Positions 24,842 to 32,529 of a stretch of 64,000 nucleotides of DNA are shown in pieces. The notes under the pieces were generated by a model that was not told the DNA's origin, ran no database searches, and worked only from the letters and a program-made list of their open reading frames with translations. Made by a program: the position numbers and the translations under genes. The stretch is from DATMER01 sp040349255 (GTDB taxonomy: Bacteria > Acidobacteriota > Thermoanaerobaculia > Multivoradales > UBA5704). How positions within the stretch are numbered: position 1 is the stretch's first letter; each line of letters starts with the position of its first letter. Location: the NCBI GenBank assembly GCA_040349255.1, contig JBEQUE010000121.1:24471-88470 (forward strand). The letters run 5' to 3'.

Positions 24842-25705
24842 CTAGAGGGAGACGCCGTAGTCGTAGAAGCCCTTGCCGTTCTTCCGTCCGAGCAGGCCCG
24901 CGTCCACCATCTTGCGCAGCAGCGGGCACGGCCGGTACTTGCTGTCGCTGTAGCTCTCGTAGAGCACCTCGACGGAGAACAGGATCGTGTCCAGCCCGAT
25001 CAGGTCGGCGGTCTCGAGCGGCCCCATCTTGTGGCCGAAGCAGGTCTTGAACAGGCGGTCCACCTGCTCGGCCGTGGCCACGCCGTCGTGCACCAGGTAG
25101 ACCGCCTCGTTGACAGTCAGCATGAGCACGCGGTTGGAGACGAAGCCCGGGTAGTCGTTCACCACCTCGCACTCCTTGCCCATCTGGGCCAGGAGCTGCT
25201 TGGCGACGGCGATGGTCTCGTCCGTGGTGTGGTAGCCGCGGATGGCCTCGACCATGGGCTTCAAGGGCACCGGGTTCATGAAGTGCATGCCGAGCACCTT
25301 GTCCGGCCGCTTCGTGGTGCCGCCGAGCTTGGTGATCGAGATGCAGGAGGTGTTCGCCGCGAACACCGCGTGCGGCGGGCAGGCGGCGTCGAGCTGCGGG
25401 TAGATGTCCTTCTTGATGTCCCACTTCTCCACCGCGTTCTCGATGACGAAGTCGGTGCCGGAGAAGTCGTCGTAGGACTTTGTAAACTTGATGCGGCCGA
25501 GCACCTCGTCCGCGTTCACCTTCTGCGCGCCCTTCTGGTACATGTTGAAGAAGCGCAGGTTCTTCCGGATCTCGTCCTTGGCCTTCGAGAGCTGCTCGTC
25601 CGAGACGTCCAGCAGGACCACCTCGTGGCCGGTCTGGGCCAGGTTCTGTCCCAGTCCGATCCCCATCACGCCGGCGCCGACGACGCCGACAACCCGTAGT
25701 TCCAT
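24842..25705 (-). CDS. 3-hydroxyacyl-CoA dehydrogenase-like enzyme (FkbK-like)
   Basis: A 287-residue NAD-dependent dehydrogenase with the Rossmann motif VVGVVGAGVMGIGLGQNLAQ at the N-terminus, an acidic NAD-binding Asp after VVLLDV, and the catalytic region FAANTSCISITKLG and HFMNPVPLKPMVE. The length matches 3-hydroxybutyryl-CoA dehydrogenases. In this cassette it is the counterpart of FkbK/ZmaG, which oxidises the hydroxyl of glyceryl-ACP. It is first in the operon; the start ATG 25705 has GGAGGGGG upstream. On its own it would be annotated as butanoate-metabolism Hbd, so the assignment to extender-unit synthesis rests on gene order. Confidence 0.87.
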   Translation of the reverse strand: MELRVVGVVGAGVMGIGLGQNLAQTGHEVVLLDVSDEQLSKAKDEIRKNLRFFNMYQKGAQKVNADEVLGRIKFTKSYDDFSGTDFVIENAVEKWDIKKDIYPQLDAACPPHAVFAANTSCISITKLGGTTKRPDKVLGMHFMNPVPLKPMVEAIRGYHTTDETIAVAKQLLAQMGKECEVVNDYPGFVSNRVLMLTVNEAVYLVHDGVATAEQVDRLFKTCFGHKMGPLETADLIGLDTILFSVEVLYESYSDSKYRPCPLLRKMVDAGLLGRKNGKGFYDYGVSL

Positions 25706-26063
25706 GTCTGTCCCCCTCCTGGAGATTTTCTTGCACGGCCCCGGGCGTTTCCTGCCCGATTCTGCCCCCGGTTCGCCGTTGGGAGTCTGTCTGAAGCGCG
25801 GCGGCTGTCCGCTGCGGCCCGGGAATTCTAAACGATCGGCGGCCCCCTCGGGCGCGGGGCCGTCAACTCTTAGTGTGCGCCCGGGTGACGAAGTGGGGAC
25901 ACTTGGGAGGGGCCAAGTTGGCCCGATCCTTGCTCATGGGTATGACCGGCGGTGGGGTCGGCAGCCGGCGACAGCCAGGAGGCTCCCTTGTCATCACACC
26001 CCGGCAGTTCCTCGACGGGAGCTATCCCTCTCGCCGGTCTCACCGCCCTTGTAGTTTTTCCTC
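25706..26063. other. Intergenic region upstream of the extender-unit operon
   Basis: 358 bases without a supportable gene, forming the probable 5' leader of the operon on the minus strand. It holds a 15-bp palindrome (GGGCCAA-G-TTGGCCC, 25910-25924), a hairpin around GGGAGCTATCCC (near 26020) and several smaller GC-rich inverted repeats. I matched no known riboswitch. GTGCGCCCGGGTGACG near 25875 resembles a group II intron 5' end, but no domain V was found. Confidence 0.4.
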
Positions 26064-27362
26064 TCAGACGGACTTCACCGCGGACATTTCGGACGCCAGC
26101 TCGCCGACCGACCGGACCGGGTCGGCCATCAGCGCCTGGAGATGCGCGACGAGCGGCGTGGCCTGCCAGCGCTCCCCTTCCCCGCCGTCCCAGGACCGGA
26201 GCGTGTAGAGGCCGAGGTCGAGCTGGTAGTCCCGGACCGGCTTCTTGCCGAAGCGGTAGCGCCAGTCGACCATGGTGAACATCGGGAACCAGGTGTAGCC
26301 GAGCACGGGCACGCCGCGCTCGCGCAGCCGGCGGATGGCGGCGACCGAGGTCTCCAGCCAGTGCTCGCGGACCGGCACGGAGCCGCGGGCGCTGGTCTCG
26401 GTGATGAGGACCGGCGCGTCGTACCTCTTCTGGTAGTCCTCGATCAGATGGATGAAGCCGGCGCCGTCCTGCTCGACCGGCCGGAAGCGCAGGCGGCCGC
26501 TGCGGCCGACCGAGACCTGCTGGGTGGACCACTGGGGGTAGAAGTTGAGGCCGAGGACGTCGAGCGTCTTCTTCTCGCGGGCGATGGCCTTGAGCTCGTC
26601 CGGGCCGGCGCCGTTGCGCACCAGCCAGGTGAAGAGCGGGTGCTCGTGGTCCACCCGGCCGGCGATGAGGTCGTAGGCGAGGTAGCCGCGGCGCTGCTCC
26701 TCGACCGCGAGGACCTCCAGATCGGCCCGCGCCGCGCGCGACAGGCCGGTGGCCTCCACGTGGACCATGAGCGACCCGGGATCGACCTCCTTGAGCGCCT
26801 CGACCGTGAGCTGGATCCCCTTGACGAGTTGGAGCAGGAGGTGGATGTAGCCCGCCTCGCCGCGCAGGTAGGGCGGCCAGAGGCCGCGCTTGCCGCAGAA
26901 GAGGGCGTTGACGAGCGGCTCGTTGAGCGGCGTGTACCAGCGTACGAGACCCTTGTAGCGCTCGGCGAAGGCGCGGGCGTAGACGGCCACGGCGCGCGGG
27001 TACTCGGCGCTCGCGAACTCGCGGCGCAGCCAGAACGGACAGCCGTAGTGCATGAGGTCGAGGACCGGGTTGATCTTCAGCTCCTCGACCATGTAGGGGA
27101 TCACCTGGTCGGTCCAGCTCCAGTCGAATTCGCCCGGCAGCTTCTCGACCCGGTACCAGGGGACGCCCCAGCGCAGCGCCCGCACGCCGAGGTCGCGGGC
27201 GAGATCGAGATCCTCGCGCCAGTGCTCGTAGTGGCCGATGAGCTGGTACTCGTCGAGCGCGCGGTGGCCGGGACGGGTCTGGGGGACGAACGTGTCCTCG
27301 ATGCCGCTGGCCCAGAGGAACTGCGACGCCTCGGGTCCGGGAAGGAGCGGGTGCCGATTCAC
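26064..27362 (-). CDS. Glycoside hydrolase family 1-like enzyme
   Basis: A 432-residue clan GH-A hydrolase. The acid/base is Glu148 in RWYTPLNEPL and the nucleophile Glu322 in VLITETSARG (normally ITENG). LDVLGLNFYPQWS matches the GLNYY segment. The N-terminus SQFLWASGIEDT has the WASG/ATSSYQ-like start of the family. It is somewhat short for GH1 (about 450 residues) and has no signal peptide, so it acts in the cytoplasm, probably on beta-glucosides or related sugars. The start ATG lies 1 bp after the stop of the threonine dehydratase-like gene, so the two are an operon. The ETS in place of ENG is unusual and may shift specificity. Confidence 0.85.
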   Translation of the reverse strand: MNRHPLLPGPEASQFLWASGIEDTFVPQTRPGHRALDEYQLIGHYEHWREDLDLARDLGVRALRWGVPWYRVEKLPGEFDWSWTDQVIPYMVEELKINPVLDLMHYGCPFWLRREFASAEYPRAVAVYARAFAERYKGLVRWYTPLNEPLVNALFCGKRGLWPPYLRGEAGYIHLLLQLVKGIQLTVEALKEVDPGSLMVHVEATGLSRAARADLEVLAVEEQRRGYLAYDLIAGRVDHEHPLFTWLVRNGAGPDELKAIAREKKTLDVLGLNFYPQWSTQQVSVGRSGRLRFRPVEQDGAGFIHLIEDYQKRYDAPVLITETSARGSVPVREHWLETSVAAIRRLRERGVPVLGYTWFPMFTMVDWRYRFGKKPVRDYQLDLGLYTLRSWDGGEGERWQATPLVAHLQALMADPVRSVGELASEMSAVKSV

Positions 27363-27363
27363 C

Positions 27364-28305
27364 TCAGAGCCCTGCCGTGCCCGCTCCGCAGACCACGGCG
27401 CAGACCTCGCCTCCGGCCTCCCCTTCCAGGCCCGGGACGCGTCCGAAGAGCCAGGCGGCGACCGCGGCGGCGGCCGACATTTCGGCGGCGATGCCCAGCT
27501 CCTGCCAGAGCCATCGCGCGGCCTCGATCATCTCCTCGTCCGTGACCAGGACGATCTCGTCCACCAGGGCCTGCACGATCGCGAGGTTCAGCTCGTCGCT
27601 CCGGCGCGGCGCCAGGGTGTTGGCGGCGGTGGCGATCCGCTCGAGCTCGACCACGCGCCCGGCGCGCACGCTCTCGTAGAGCGTCGGCGCTCCGACCGGC
27701 TCCACGCCGATCACCCGGACGCCGGGGATCAACGCCTTGACCGCCGTCGCGACGCCCGAGATGAGGCCGCCGCCGCCGATCGCGACCACCACGGTCGAGA
27801 GGCCCGGCGCATCCTCGGCGATCTCCAGCCCGACCGTGCCCTGGCCGGCGACGACCACCGGATCCGCGAAGGCGTGGATGTAGGTGAGGCCGTCCCGCTC
27901 CGCGGCCTTCAGGGCCTCGCGGTTGGCCTCGTCCCAGACCTCGCCAAAGCGCACGACCTTGGCGCCCCAGCTCCGGATCTGGTCGGCCTTGGGCTCCGGC
28001 GTATTGGCGGGCAGGTAGATGGTGGTGGGCACTCCCGCGCGCCAGCCGGCGTAGGCCACGCCGAGCCCGTGGTTGCCGCCGGAGGCCGTGACGAGGCCGC
28101 GCCGGACCTCGTCGTCCGGCAGCGAGAGGACCTTGTTGGTGGCGCCGCGCGCCTTGAAGGAGCCGCTCACCTGGAGAAATTCCAGCTTCAGCGTGAGCCC
28201 CCCGGGACCGCCTCGCCGAAGGGCTTCCGCCCGCATCATGGGTGTCCTCCGGACGCGCCCGGAAATCCGCCGTTCCGCCTCCCGGATATCCCCTGGATCG
28301 ACCAT
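27364..28305 (-). CDS. PLP-dependent threonine dehydratase/serine racemase-like enzyme
   Basis: A 313-residue fold-type II PLP enzyme. The PLP lysine is in VSGSFKARGATNKVL (residue ~51), the asparagine loop is SGGNHGLGVAYA, and the phosphate-binding glycine loop is AIGGGGLISGV. It lacks the C-terminal ACT regulatory domains of biosynthetic IlvA, so it matches the short catabolic threonine dehydratase or serine racemase type. The reaction would be deamination of threonine or serine to the 2-oxoacid. It starts at ATG 28305 and is divergent from the XRE regulator at 28458, sharing the 150-bp promoter region, so the regulator may control it. Confidence 0.88.
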   Translation of the reverse strand: MVDPGDIREAERRISGRVRRTPMMRAEALRRGGPGGLTLKLEFLQVSGSFKARGATNKVLSLPDDEVRRGLVTASGGNHGLGVAYAGWRAGVPTTIYLPANTPEPKADQIRSWGAKVVRFGEVWDEANREALKAAERDGLTYIHAFADPVVVAGQGTVGLEIAEDAPGLSTVVVAIGGGGLISGVATAVKALIPGVRVIGVEPVGAPTLYESVRAGRVVELERIATAANTLAPRRSDELNLAIVQALVDEIVLVTDEEMIEAARWLWQELGIAAEMSAAAAVAAWLFGRVPGLEGEAGGEVCAVVCGAGTAGL

Positions 28306-28331
28306 GGCCGCATCGTATCAGGGGTGAAAAC

Positions 28332-28377
28332 TTACGCCTCCAACACGCTTGACTTACGCCCAGATTACGCCTATGCT
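28332..28377 (+). promoter_or_regulatory. Sigma70 promoter with phased TTACGCC operator repeats
   Basis: TTGACT (28349-28354), 17 bases, TATGCT (28372-28377). Three TTACGCC heptamers start at 28332, 28354 and 28365, with spacings of 22 and 11 bp (one helical face). Two of them fill the -35 to -10 spacer. This suits repression by a regulator such as the XRE protein encoded just downstream. Confidence 0.6.
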
Positions 28378-28413
28378 TCCTCCATGTTGGAGAAAGCAGT
28401 CAACACCCCCTCC

Positions 28414-28442
28414 CTCCCTGGTAACCGCCAGGGAGCTTTTTT
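28414..28442 (+). terminator. Leader attenuator before the XRE gene
   Basis: CTCCCTGG (28414-28421), loop TAACCG, the perfect complement CCAGGGAG (28428-28435), then C and six T. It lies between the promoter and the GTG start and abuts the ribosome binding site, so it may terminate early transcripts. A short frame, MLEKAVNTPSLPGNRQGAFF onward (from 28384), runs through it. Confidence 0.65.
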
Positions 28443-28457
28443 CAGGAGACAGGAGCC

Positions 28458-28952
28458 GTGGCCCCATCTGTTCTAGACGGCCTCGGCCAGGCACTGCGCT
28501 GGCTCAGAGACCGACAAGGCAAGAAGCAGTACCAGGTGGCGGAAGCCGCCGGCATCACCAAAGGCATGCTCTCCGCCTACGAGACGGCGCGTCAGAGGCC
28601 CTCGCTGGAGACGCTCGACAAGCTGCTCGGCACCCTCGGGTGCACGCTGCACGATCTCCACAACGCGATCGAGATCGTGAACGGCCGGCCGGCGGTCGGC
28701 CGGACCGCGGGCATGGCGGCGGAGCCCACTCTCGCGACCGTGACGAGATGGCGCGAGCGCGGCTTTCCGGATCTCTACAGCGTCCTGGGCCACAGCAACC
28801 CGCTGCCGCCGGACCTGGAGAGGGCCTTCGCCCAGCTCCTGGAAGGGTTCCATCAGCTCGTGCGCTACATGCACGCGAACCTGGTCGAGCGCCTGCCCAG
28901 GCTGGATCCGCCGGAGCCCATCGACGAAGGCGAGCCGTCCGAGGATCGGTAG
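28458..28952 (+). CDS. XRE-family helix-turn-helix regulator
   Basis: A 164-residue protein starting at GTG 28458, with AGGAGACAGGAGCC upstream. Residues ~8-65 are an HTH_3 domain: GKKQYQVAEAAGITKGMLSA is helices 2 and 3, followed by YETARQRPSLETLDKLLGTL. The C-terminal ~95 residues (FPDLYSVLGHSNPLPPDLER) have no recognised ligand domain. It probably controls its own promoter, where TTACGCC repeats overlap the core elements, and possibly the divergent threonine dehydratase-like operon. A leader terminator lies directly before the start. Confidence 0.85.
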   Translation: MAPSVLDGLGQALRWLRDRQGKKQYQVAEAAGITKGMLSAYETARQRPSLETLDKLLGTLGCTLHDLHNAIEIVNGRPAVGRTAGMAAEPTLATVTRWRERGFPDLYSVLGHSNPLPPDLERAFAQLLEGFHQLVRYMHANLVERLPRLDPPEPIDEGEPSEDR

Positions 28953-28968
28953 CCCCCTCTTCCCTCCT

Positions 28969-29018
28969 CCCCCTCTCCCCTTGTGCGCCTGCCCTCCGGG
29001 AGAGGGGGAATCTTTTTT
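28969..29018. terminator. Intrinsic terminator after the XRE gene
   Basis: CCCCCTCTCCC (28969-28979) pairs with GGGAGAGGGGG (28998-29008) around an 18-base loop, followed by AATCTTTTTT. It separates the XRE gene from the convergent vapC gene. The arms resemble the palindromic element at 34852, 47735 and 50939. Confidence 0.65.
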
Positions 29019-29032
29019 CAAGATTGCAGTGA

Positions 29033-29446
29033 TCAGGGACTGAGACCGACCGCTCGGGCCGCCTGATTCAGGCGGCCGTCGAAGGCGAGGAACTCCAGGT
29101 TGAGCCCACGGTTGCGCAGAAAGAGGCAGGAGGCGAGTTGGACGGCATCGCCTGCGCGAAGGTCGTATCCGGCGATCAGCTCGCGGGCGATCGTGACGAC
29201 CTGAGGAGACAGCTCGACTTTGATCAGGGCCTGGAAGTCCTTGCGGACGACGGCCAGCGTCTCGTCCCGGTCCCTCTGGGAGAGGCTTCCTTCCCGGCAT
29301 CGTCGCGCGAGCGCCGACGCGATTTCGATTTCGGAGAGGCGGCTCGTGGCGGCAGGCCCTTCAAGCAATCGGTCGCGGACCAGGTCGCTGCCCTGTTCCT
29401 CGACGTACTTCTTCACCAACGCGCTGGCGTCGAAGTAGCGGATCAA
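29033..29446 (-). CDS. vapC: PIN-domain toxin (VapC)
   Basis: A 137-residue PIN ribonuclease. The first acidic residue is in MIRYFDASALVKKYVEEQGS, then Glu in SRLSEIEIASALARR and Asp in LRAGDAVQLASCLFL, with the final Asp in FLAFDGRLNQAARAVG. Length and motif order are typical of VapC toxins, which cleave tRNA or rRNA. The ATG overlaps the antitoxin stop (ATGA, 29443-29446), the usual VapBC arrangement with antitoxin first. It converges with the XRE gene across a terminator. Confidence 0.88.
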   Translation of the reverse strand: MIRYFDASALVKKYVEEQGSDLVRDRLLEGPAATSRLSEIEIASALARRCREGSLSQRDRDETLAVVRKDFQALIKVELSPQVVTIARELIAGYDLRAGDAVQLASCLFLRNRGLNLEFLAFDGRLNQAARAVGLSP

Positions 29447-29661
29447 AAGCGGTCGTTCCGGTCTTCCAGAAGGGTTTCGGTGAGGGGCTTGCCGGCGATG
29501 CGCAAAGGTTTGAAGGGCGTCAGCGCGCCCTCGCCCCGGGTCACGAGGCCCTCCGAGACCAGGTCGGCGAGGATGCGTTCCTCCGCGTTCGCCAGGCGCA
29601 CGCTCTTTGGAACGGACGAGCTCGAAGAGACGCGGAGGCGGGTGGGAGTCTTCTCAGCCAT
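29443..29661 (-). CDS. vapB: Antitoxin paired with VapC
   Basis: A 72-residue protein starting at ATG 29661. There is no Shine-Dalgarno sequence in the preceding bases, and TAGAAT ends about 9 bases before the ATG, so the mRNA could be leaderless. The C-terminal half (LADLVSEGLVTRGEGALTPF) resembles the toxin-wrapping part of Phd/VapB-type antitoxins. The N-terminal DNA-binding part is short and not clearly assignable. A perfect palindrome, CTTTGCGCGCAAAG, lies 28-42 bp upstream and is a candidate autoregulatory operator. Confidence 0.75.
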   Translation of the reverse strand: MAEKTPTRLRVSSSSSVPKSVRLANAEERILADLVSEGLVTRGEGALTPFKPLRIAGKPLTETLLEDRNDRF

Positions 29662-29681
29662 GGCTGGCTGATTCTAGCACC

Positions 29682-29707
29682 GGTACCGGCTTTGCGCGCA
29701 AAGTACC
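29682..29707. promoter_or_regulatory. Palindromic operator upstream of vapB
   Basis: CTTTGCGCGCAAAG at 29690-29703 is a perfect 14-bp palindrome; GGTA (29682) and TACC (29704) extend the symmetry outside it. The putative -10 TAGAAT lies between it and the vapB ATG. Autorepression by VapBC complexes is inferred from the module type. Confidence 0.5.
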
Positions 29708-29713
29708 AGGAGC

Positions 29714-30994
29714 CTAGACCTCGCCCCCGATCGGGTTGCCGGTCGGCAGCATCGCCTTGATCACGCGGGCGAGGCGGCGGATGCCTTCCTCGATGCGCGC
29801 CGGCGGGTTGTTGCCGAAGCTCAGGCGCAGGCAGTGGTTGGCGTGCCGGCTGCCGTTGGCCGCGAAGGCCACGCCGGGCGTGAAGGCCACGTTCTCGGTC
29901 TCGACCGCGGCGCGCAGGAGGACGGTCGCGTCCATCTCCTTCGGCAGCTCGGCCCAGACGAACATGCCGCTCGACGGACGGTTCCAGCGCACCTCCTTCG
30001 GGAAGTGCTCCTCCATGGCCTTGAGCATGGCGTCGCGCCGGCGGCGGTACTCGTCCCGGATGGACTCGATGTGCGTCGGCAGGTAGCCGGACTCGAGATA
30101 GCTGGAGATCGTCCGGTGGCTGAAGGACGGGGTGTCGAGGTCGGCCGCGTGCTTGAGCATGGAGAGGCGCGGCGCCAGCTCCTCGGGCACCACGGTCCAG
30201 CCGGCGCGCAGGGCCGGCGCCAGGATCTTCGAGAAGGAGCCCAGGTAGAAGACCCACTTCTCGTCCAGGGCGCGCAGCGGCGGCGCCGGACGCTTGTCGA
30301 AGTAGAGGAAGCCGTAGGCGTCGTCCTCCAGGATCGGTACACCGTAGGCGCGCGCCAGCTCCACCAGCCGGTGCCGCTTCTCGACACTCATGCTCACGCC
30401 GAGCGGGTTGTGGCCGTCGGTGATCACGTAGATGAAGCACGGCCGCGCGCCGCGCACGAGGAGCGACTCGACCTGGTCGACGTCGATGCCCGTGTTCGGG
30501 TCGGTCGACACGGTCAGGATCTCCGGTTCCTGGCGCTTGATGGCCATCTGGATGCCGTCGTAGACCGTCTCCTCGATCATCACCTTGCCGCCCGGGTCGA
30601 GCAACAGGCGGCAGAGCAGGTCCATCGCCTGCTGCGAGCCCGAGGTGAGAAAGACCTGCTCGGCGCTGCAGCGCACGCCGCGCATGGCCATCAGGTCCAC
30701 GATCTGCGCCTTGAGCGGCTGGTGGGGGATGCCGTACTGCAGCGAGCCCGGATCGGTGGTCAGGAGACGCGTCGTGGCCTGGGCCAGCTCGGCCATCGGG
30801 AACAGCTCCGGCGCCGGCAGGCCGACGGCGAGCGACAGCACGCCCGGACGCACCGCGAGCGCCAGCACTTCCCGCAGTCCCGACTGCGCCATCTTTGCCA
30901 TGGAGCGGGCGAGACGGAGGTCTTCCCCCGACCCCGTCGACCCGCTCGCGCTCGAGGTTTTCCCCGAGGGGCTGTCCTTCATGATGTCAACCAT
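29714..30994 (-). CDS. PLP-dependent class I/II aminotransferase (LysN/2-aminoadipate type)
   Basis: A 426-residue fold-type I aminotransferase. I place the start at ATG 30994 (MVDIMKDSPSG) with GGGAG 6 bases upstream; ATG 31012 lacks one. After ~25 low-complexity residues the enzyme begins. The PLP lysine is in LGSFSKILAPALRAGW, the Asp/Tyr contact is LEDDAYGFLYFD, and the substrate-carboxylate Arg is in NHCLRLSFGN. The order matches the MocR-catalytic/2-aminoadipate aminotransferase subgroup (LysN, KAT-like), here without an HTH domain. Likely substrates are alpha-aminoadipate, kynurenine or branched/aromatic amino acids. It is divergent from the isoprenoid operon. Confidence 0.87.
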   Translation of the reverse strand: MVDIMKDSPSGKTSSASGSTGSGEDLRLARSMAKMAQSGLREVLALAVRPGVLSLAVGLPAPELFPMAELAQATTRLLTTDPGSLQYGIPHQPLKAQIVDLMAMRGVRCSAEQVFLTSGSQQAMDLLCRLLLDPGGKVMIEETVYDGIQMAIKRQEPEILTVSTDPNTGIDVDQVESLLVRGARPCFIYVITDGHNPLGVSMSVEKRHRLVELARAYGVPILEDDAYGFLYFDKRPAPPLRALDEKWVFYLGSFSKILAPALRAGWTVVPEELAPRLSMLKHAADLDTPSFSHRTISSYLESGYLPTHIESIRDEYRRRRDAMLKAMEEHFPKEVRWNRPSSGMFVWAELPKEMDATVLLRAAVETENVAFTPGVAFAANGSRHANHCLRLSFGNNPPARIEEGIRRLARVIKAMLPTGNPIGGEV

Positions 30995-31244
30995 AACGTC
31001 TCCCGAAATCAACTGAGGGCCGCCGGGTCGCTGCCACTACAGAGAGATAGTGCAGCCAGTCGGCGAAAATGCGCCGCTCAGATTCAACAATGTGCAAACG
31101 TCATTCAATCGGCCGGCGAGCTGGGCACCGCGGAGGAATCCACCCTACCCATCCGGCGAAACATCGTAAACCGCAAATGACTTCCCGGCCACTCCCGAAG
31201 TGTGACAGGGCTGTTCCAGGCTCCCTGATCTGTACTACGGAATA

Positions 31245-31302
31245 CGGATGAACGCCGGATGAACCGCCCACTTTGCATCGCAAAGTGCTCTTCGCCTAGA
31301 AT
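31245..31302 (+). promoter_or_regulatory. Promoter/operator region of the isoprenoid operon
   Basis: Two direct repeats, CGGATGAAC at 31245 and 31256 (11 bp apart), are followed by the palindrome CACTTTGC-ATC-GCAAAGTG (31269-31287) and a -10 hexamer TAGAAT (31297-31302). TTGCAT, 17 bases before the -10, is the only -35 candidate and lies within the palindrome. The rest of 30995-31425 holds no gene I can support. Confidence 0.5.
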
Positions 31303-31425
31303 ATACCCCATCCGGGAGGAGACCCCGGGCGTGGAACGATCCAGGCCGGGTTTCGGTTACACTCCACGGCGGCGAAACGGACCCCTTTTCCCGAGCGAAC
31401 GAGCACGAGGCAAACAGAGCGAGAC

Positions 31426-32529
31426 ATGGGATTGTCCACGGCGCGACGCCATGAGGTCCCGGAGGGCTTCCCTGCCCTCCTGGACGGGTTCCGCGAGCGG
31501 CTCGACCGCGAGCTGGACGCGTGGCTGGAGCGCAAGCGCCGGCTGGCGTCCGGCTCGCCGGAGATGCTGGAGCTGATCGACGGCGTGGGCCAGCTCGCGG
31601 TCCACGGCGGCAAGCGGCTGCGCCCGGCTCTCGTGTACCACGCCTGCCGGGCCTGCGGCGGACCGCCCGACGCCGACGTCCTGCCGCTCGCCCTGGCGAC
31701 CGAGCTTCTTCATACCTACCTGCTGATCCACGACGACATCATGGACCACGCCGAGATCCGGCGCGGCCAGCCCGCGGCGCACGTGCGCTTCCGCAACGCC
31801 CACCGGGCGAGCGGCTACCACGGCGACGCGCTCGACTTCGGCCGCTCGGTGGCGATCCTGCTCGGCGACCTCGCGCACACCTGGGCAGTGGAGCTGGCGG
31901 CCGGCGCGGCTGCCAGCCGCCCGATACCGCCGGAGGTGGGCCGCTGCTTCTCGGAGATGAGCGAGGAGGTCATCGGCGGCCAGTACCTGGAGCTGCTCGT
32001 GGCCCAGCGCCGCCGCGCCTCCGAGGCCGAGCTCACCCGCGTGCTGCGCCTCAAGTCCGGGCGCTACACGGCCGAGCGGCCGGTGCAGCTCGGCGCGCTG
32101 CTCGCCGGCGCTCCGGCCGAGGTGGTCGGGGAGCTCTCGCGCTACGGCTCGGCCGTGGGCGAGGCCTTCCAGCTCCAGGACGACCTGCTCGGCATGTTCG
32201 GCGACGCCGCGACCACGGGCAAGCCGGTGGGCGACGACCTGCGCGAGGGCAAGTTCACGTTCCTGATCCACCACGCGCTCGCCGCGGCCGCCCCGGAGCA
32301 GCGCGAGGCCCTGGAGGACGCCCTGGGCGACCCCGGGGTCGGCGCCGAGGACGTGGCCCGGGTGCAGCGCATCCTGGAGGAGACCGGCGCGCGCGCGAAG
32401 GTCGCCGCCATGGTCGAGGAGCGGCTGCGCGCCGCCCGGCAGGCCCTCGAAGGGCTCCCCGGCCTCCGGCCGGAAGGCCGGCTCTTCCTCGAAGGGCTGC
32501 TCGACTACCTCTGGGAGCGCGAGCTTTGA
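31426..32529 (+). CDS. Polyprenyl (isoprenyl) diphosphate synthase
   Basis: A 367-residue trans-prenyltransferase. The first aspartate-rich motif is LLIHDDIMDHAEIRRG (DDxxD with the conserved R after it), the second is QLQDDLLGMFGD, and GGKRLRPALVYHAC supplies the IPP-binding lysine and arginine. It condenses DMAPP or an allylic diphosphate with IPP to give C15-C20 or longer chains. The two residues before the first motif suggest a medium-chain product, but this is weak evidence. It is the first gene of the isoprenoid block; its TGA overlaps the TTG start of the IPP isomerase gene. Confidence 0.92.
   Translation: MGLSTARRHEVPEGFPALLDGFRERLDRELDAWLERKRRLASGSPEMLELIDGVGQLAVHGGKRLRPALVYHACRACGGPPDADVLPLALATELLHTYLLIHDDIMDHAEIRRGQPAAHVRFRNAHRASGYHGDALDFGRSVAILLGDLAHTWAVELAAGAAASRPIPPEVGRCFSEMSEEVIGGQYLELLVAQRRRASEAELTRVLRLKSGRYTAERPVQLGALLAGAPAEVVGELSRYGSAVGEAFQLQDDLLGMFGDAATTGKPVGDDLREGKFTFLIHHALAAAAPEQREALEDALGDPGVGAEDVARVQRILEETGARAKVAAMVEERLRAARQALEGLPGLRPEGRLFLEGLLDYLWEREL

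Noticed and set aside
25870..26063. GTGCGCCCGGGTGACG as the 5' end of a group II intron
   Set aside because: The start resembles the group II boundary consensus, but no domain V/VI hairpin and no reverse transcriptase remnant is present in the next few hundred bases.
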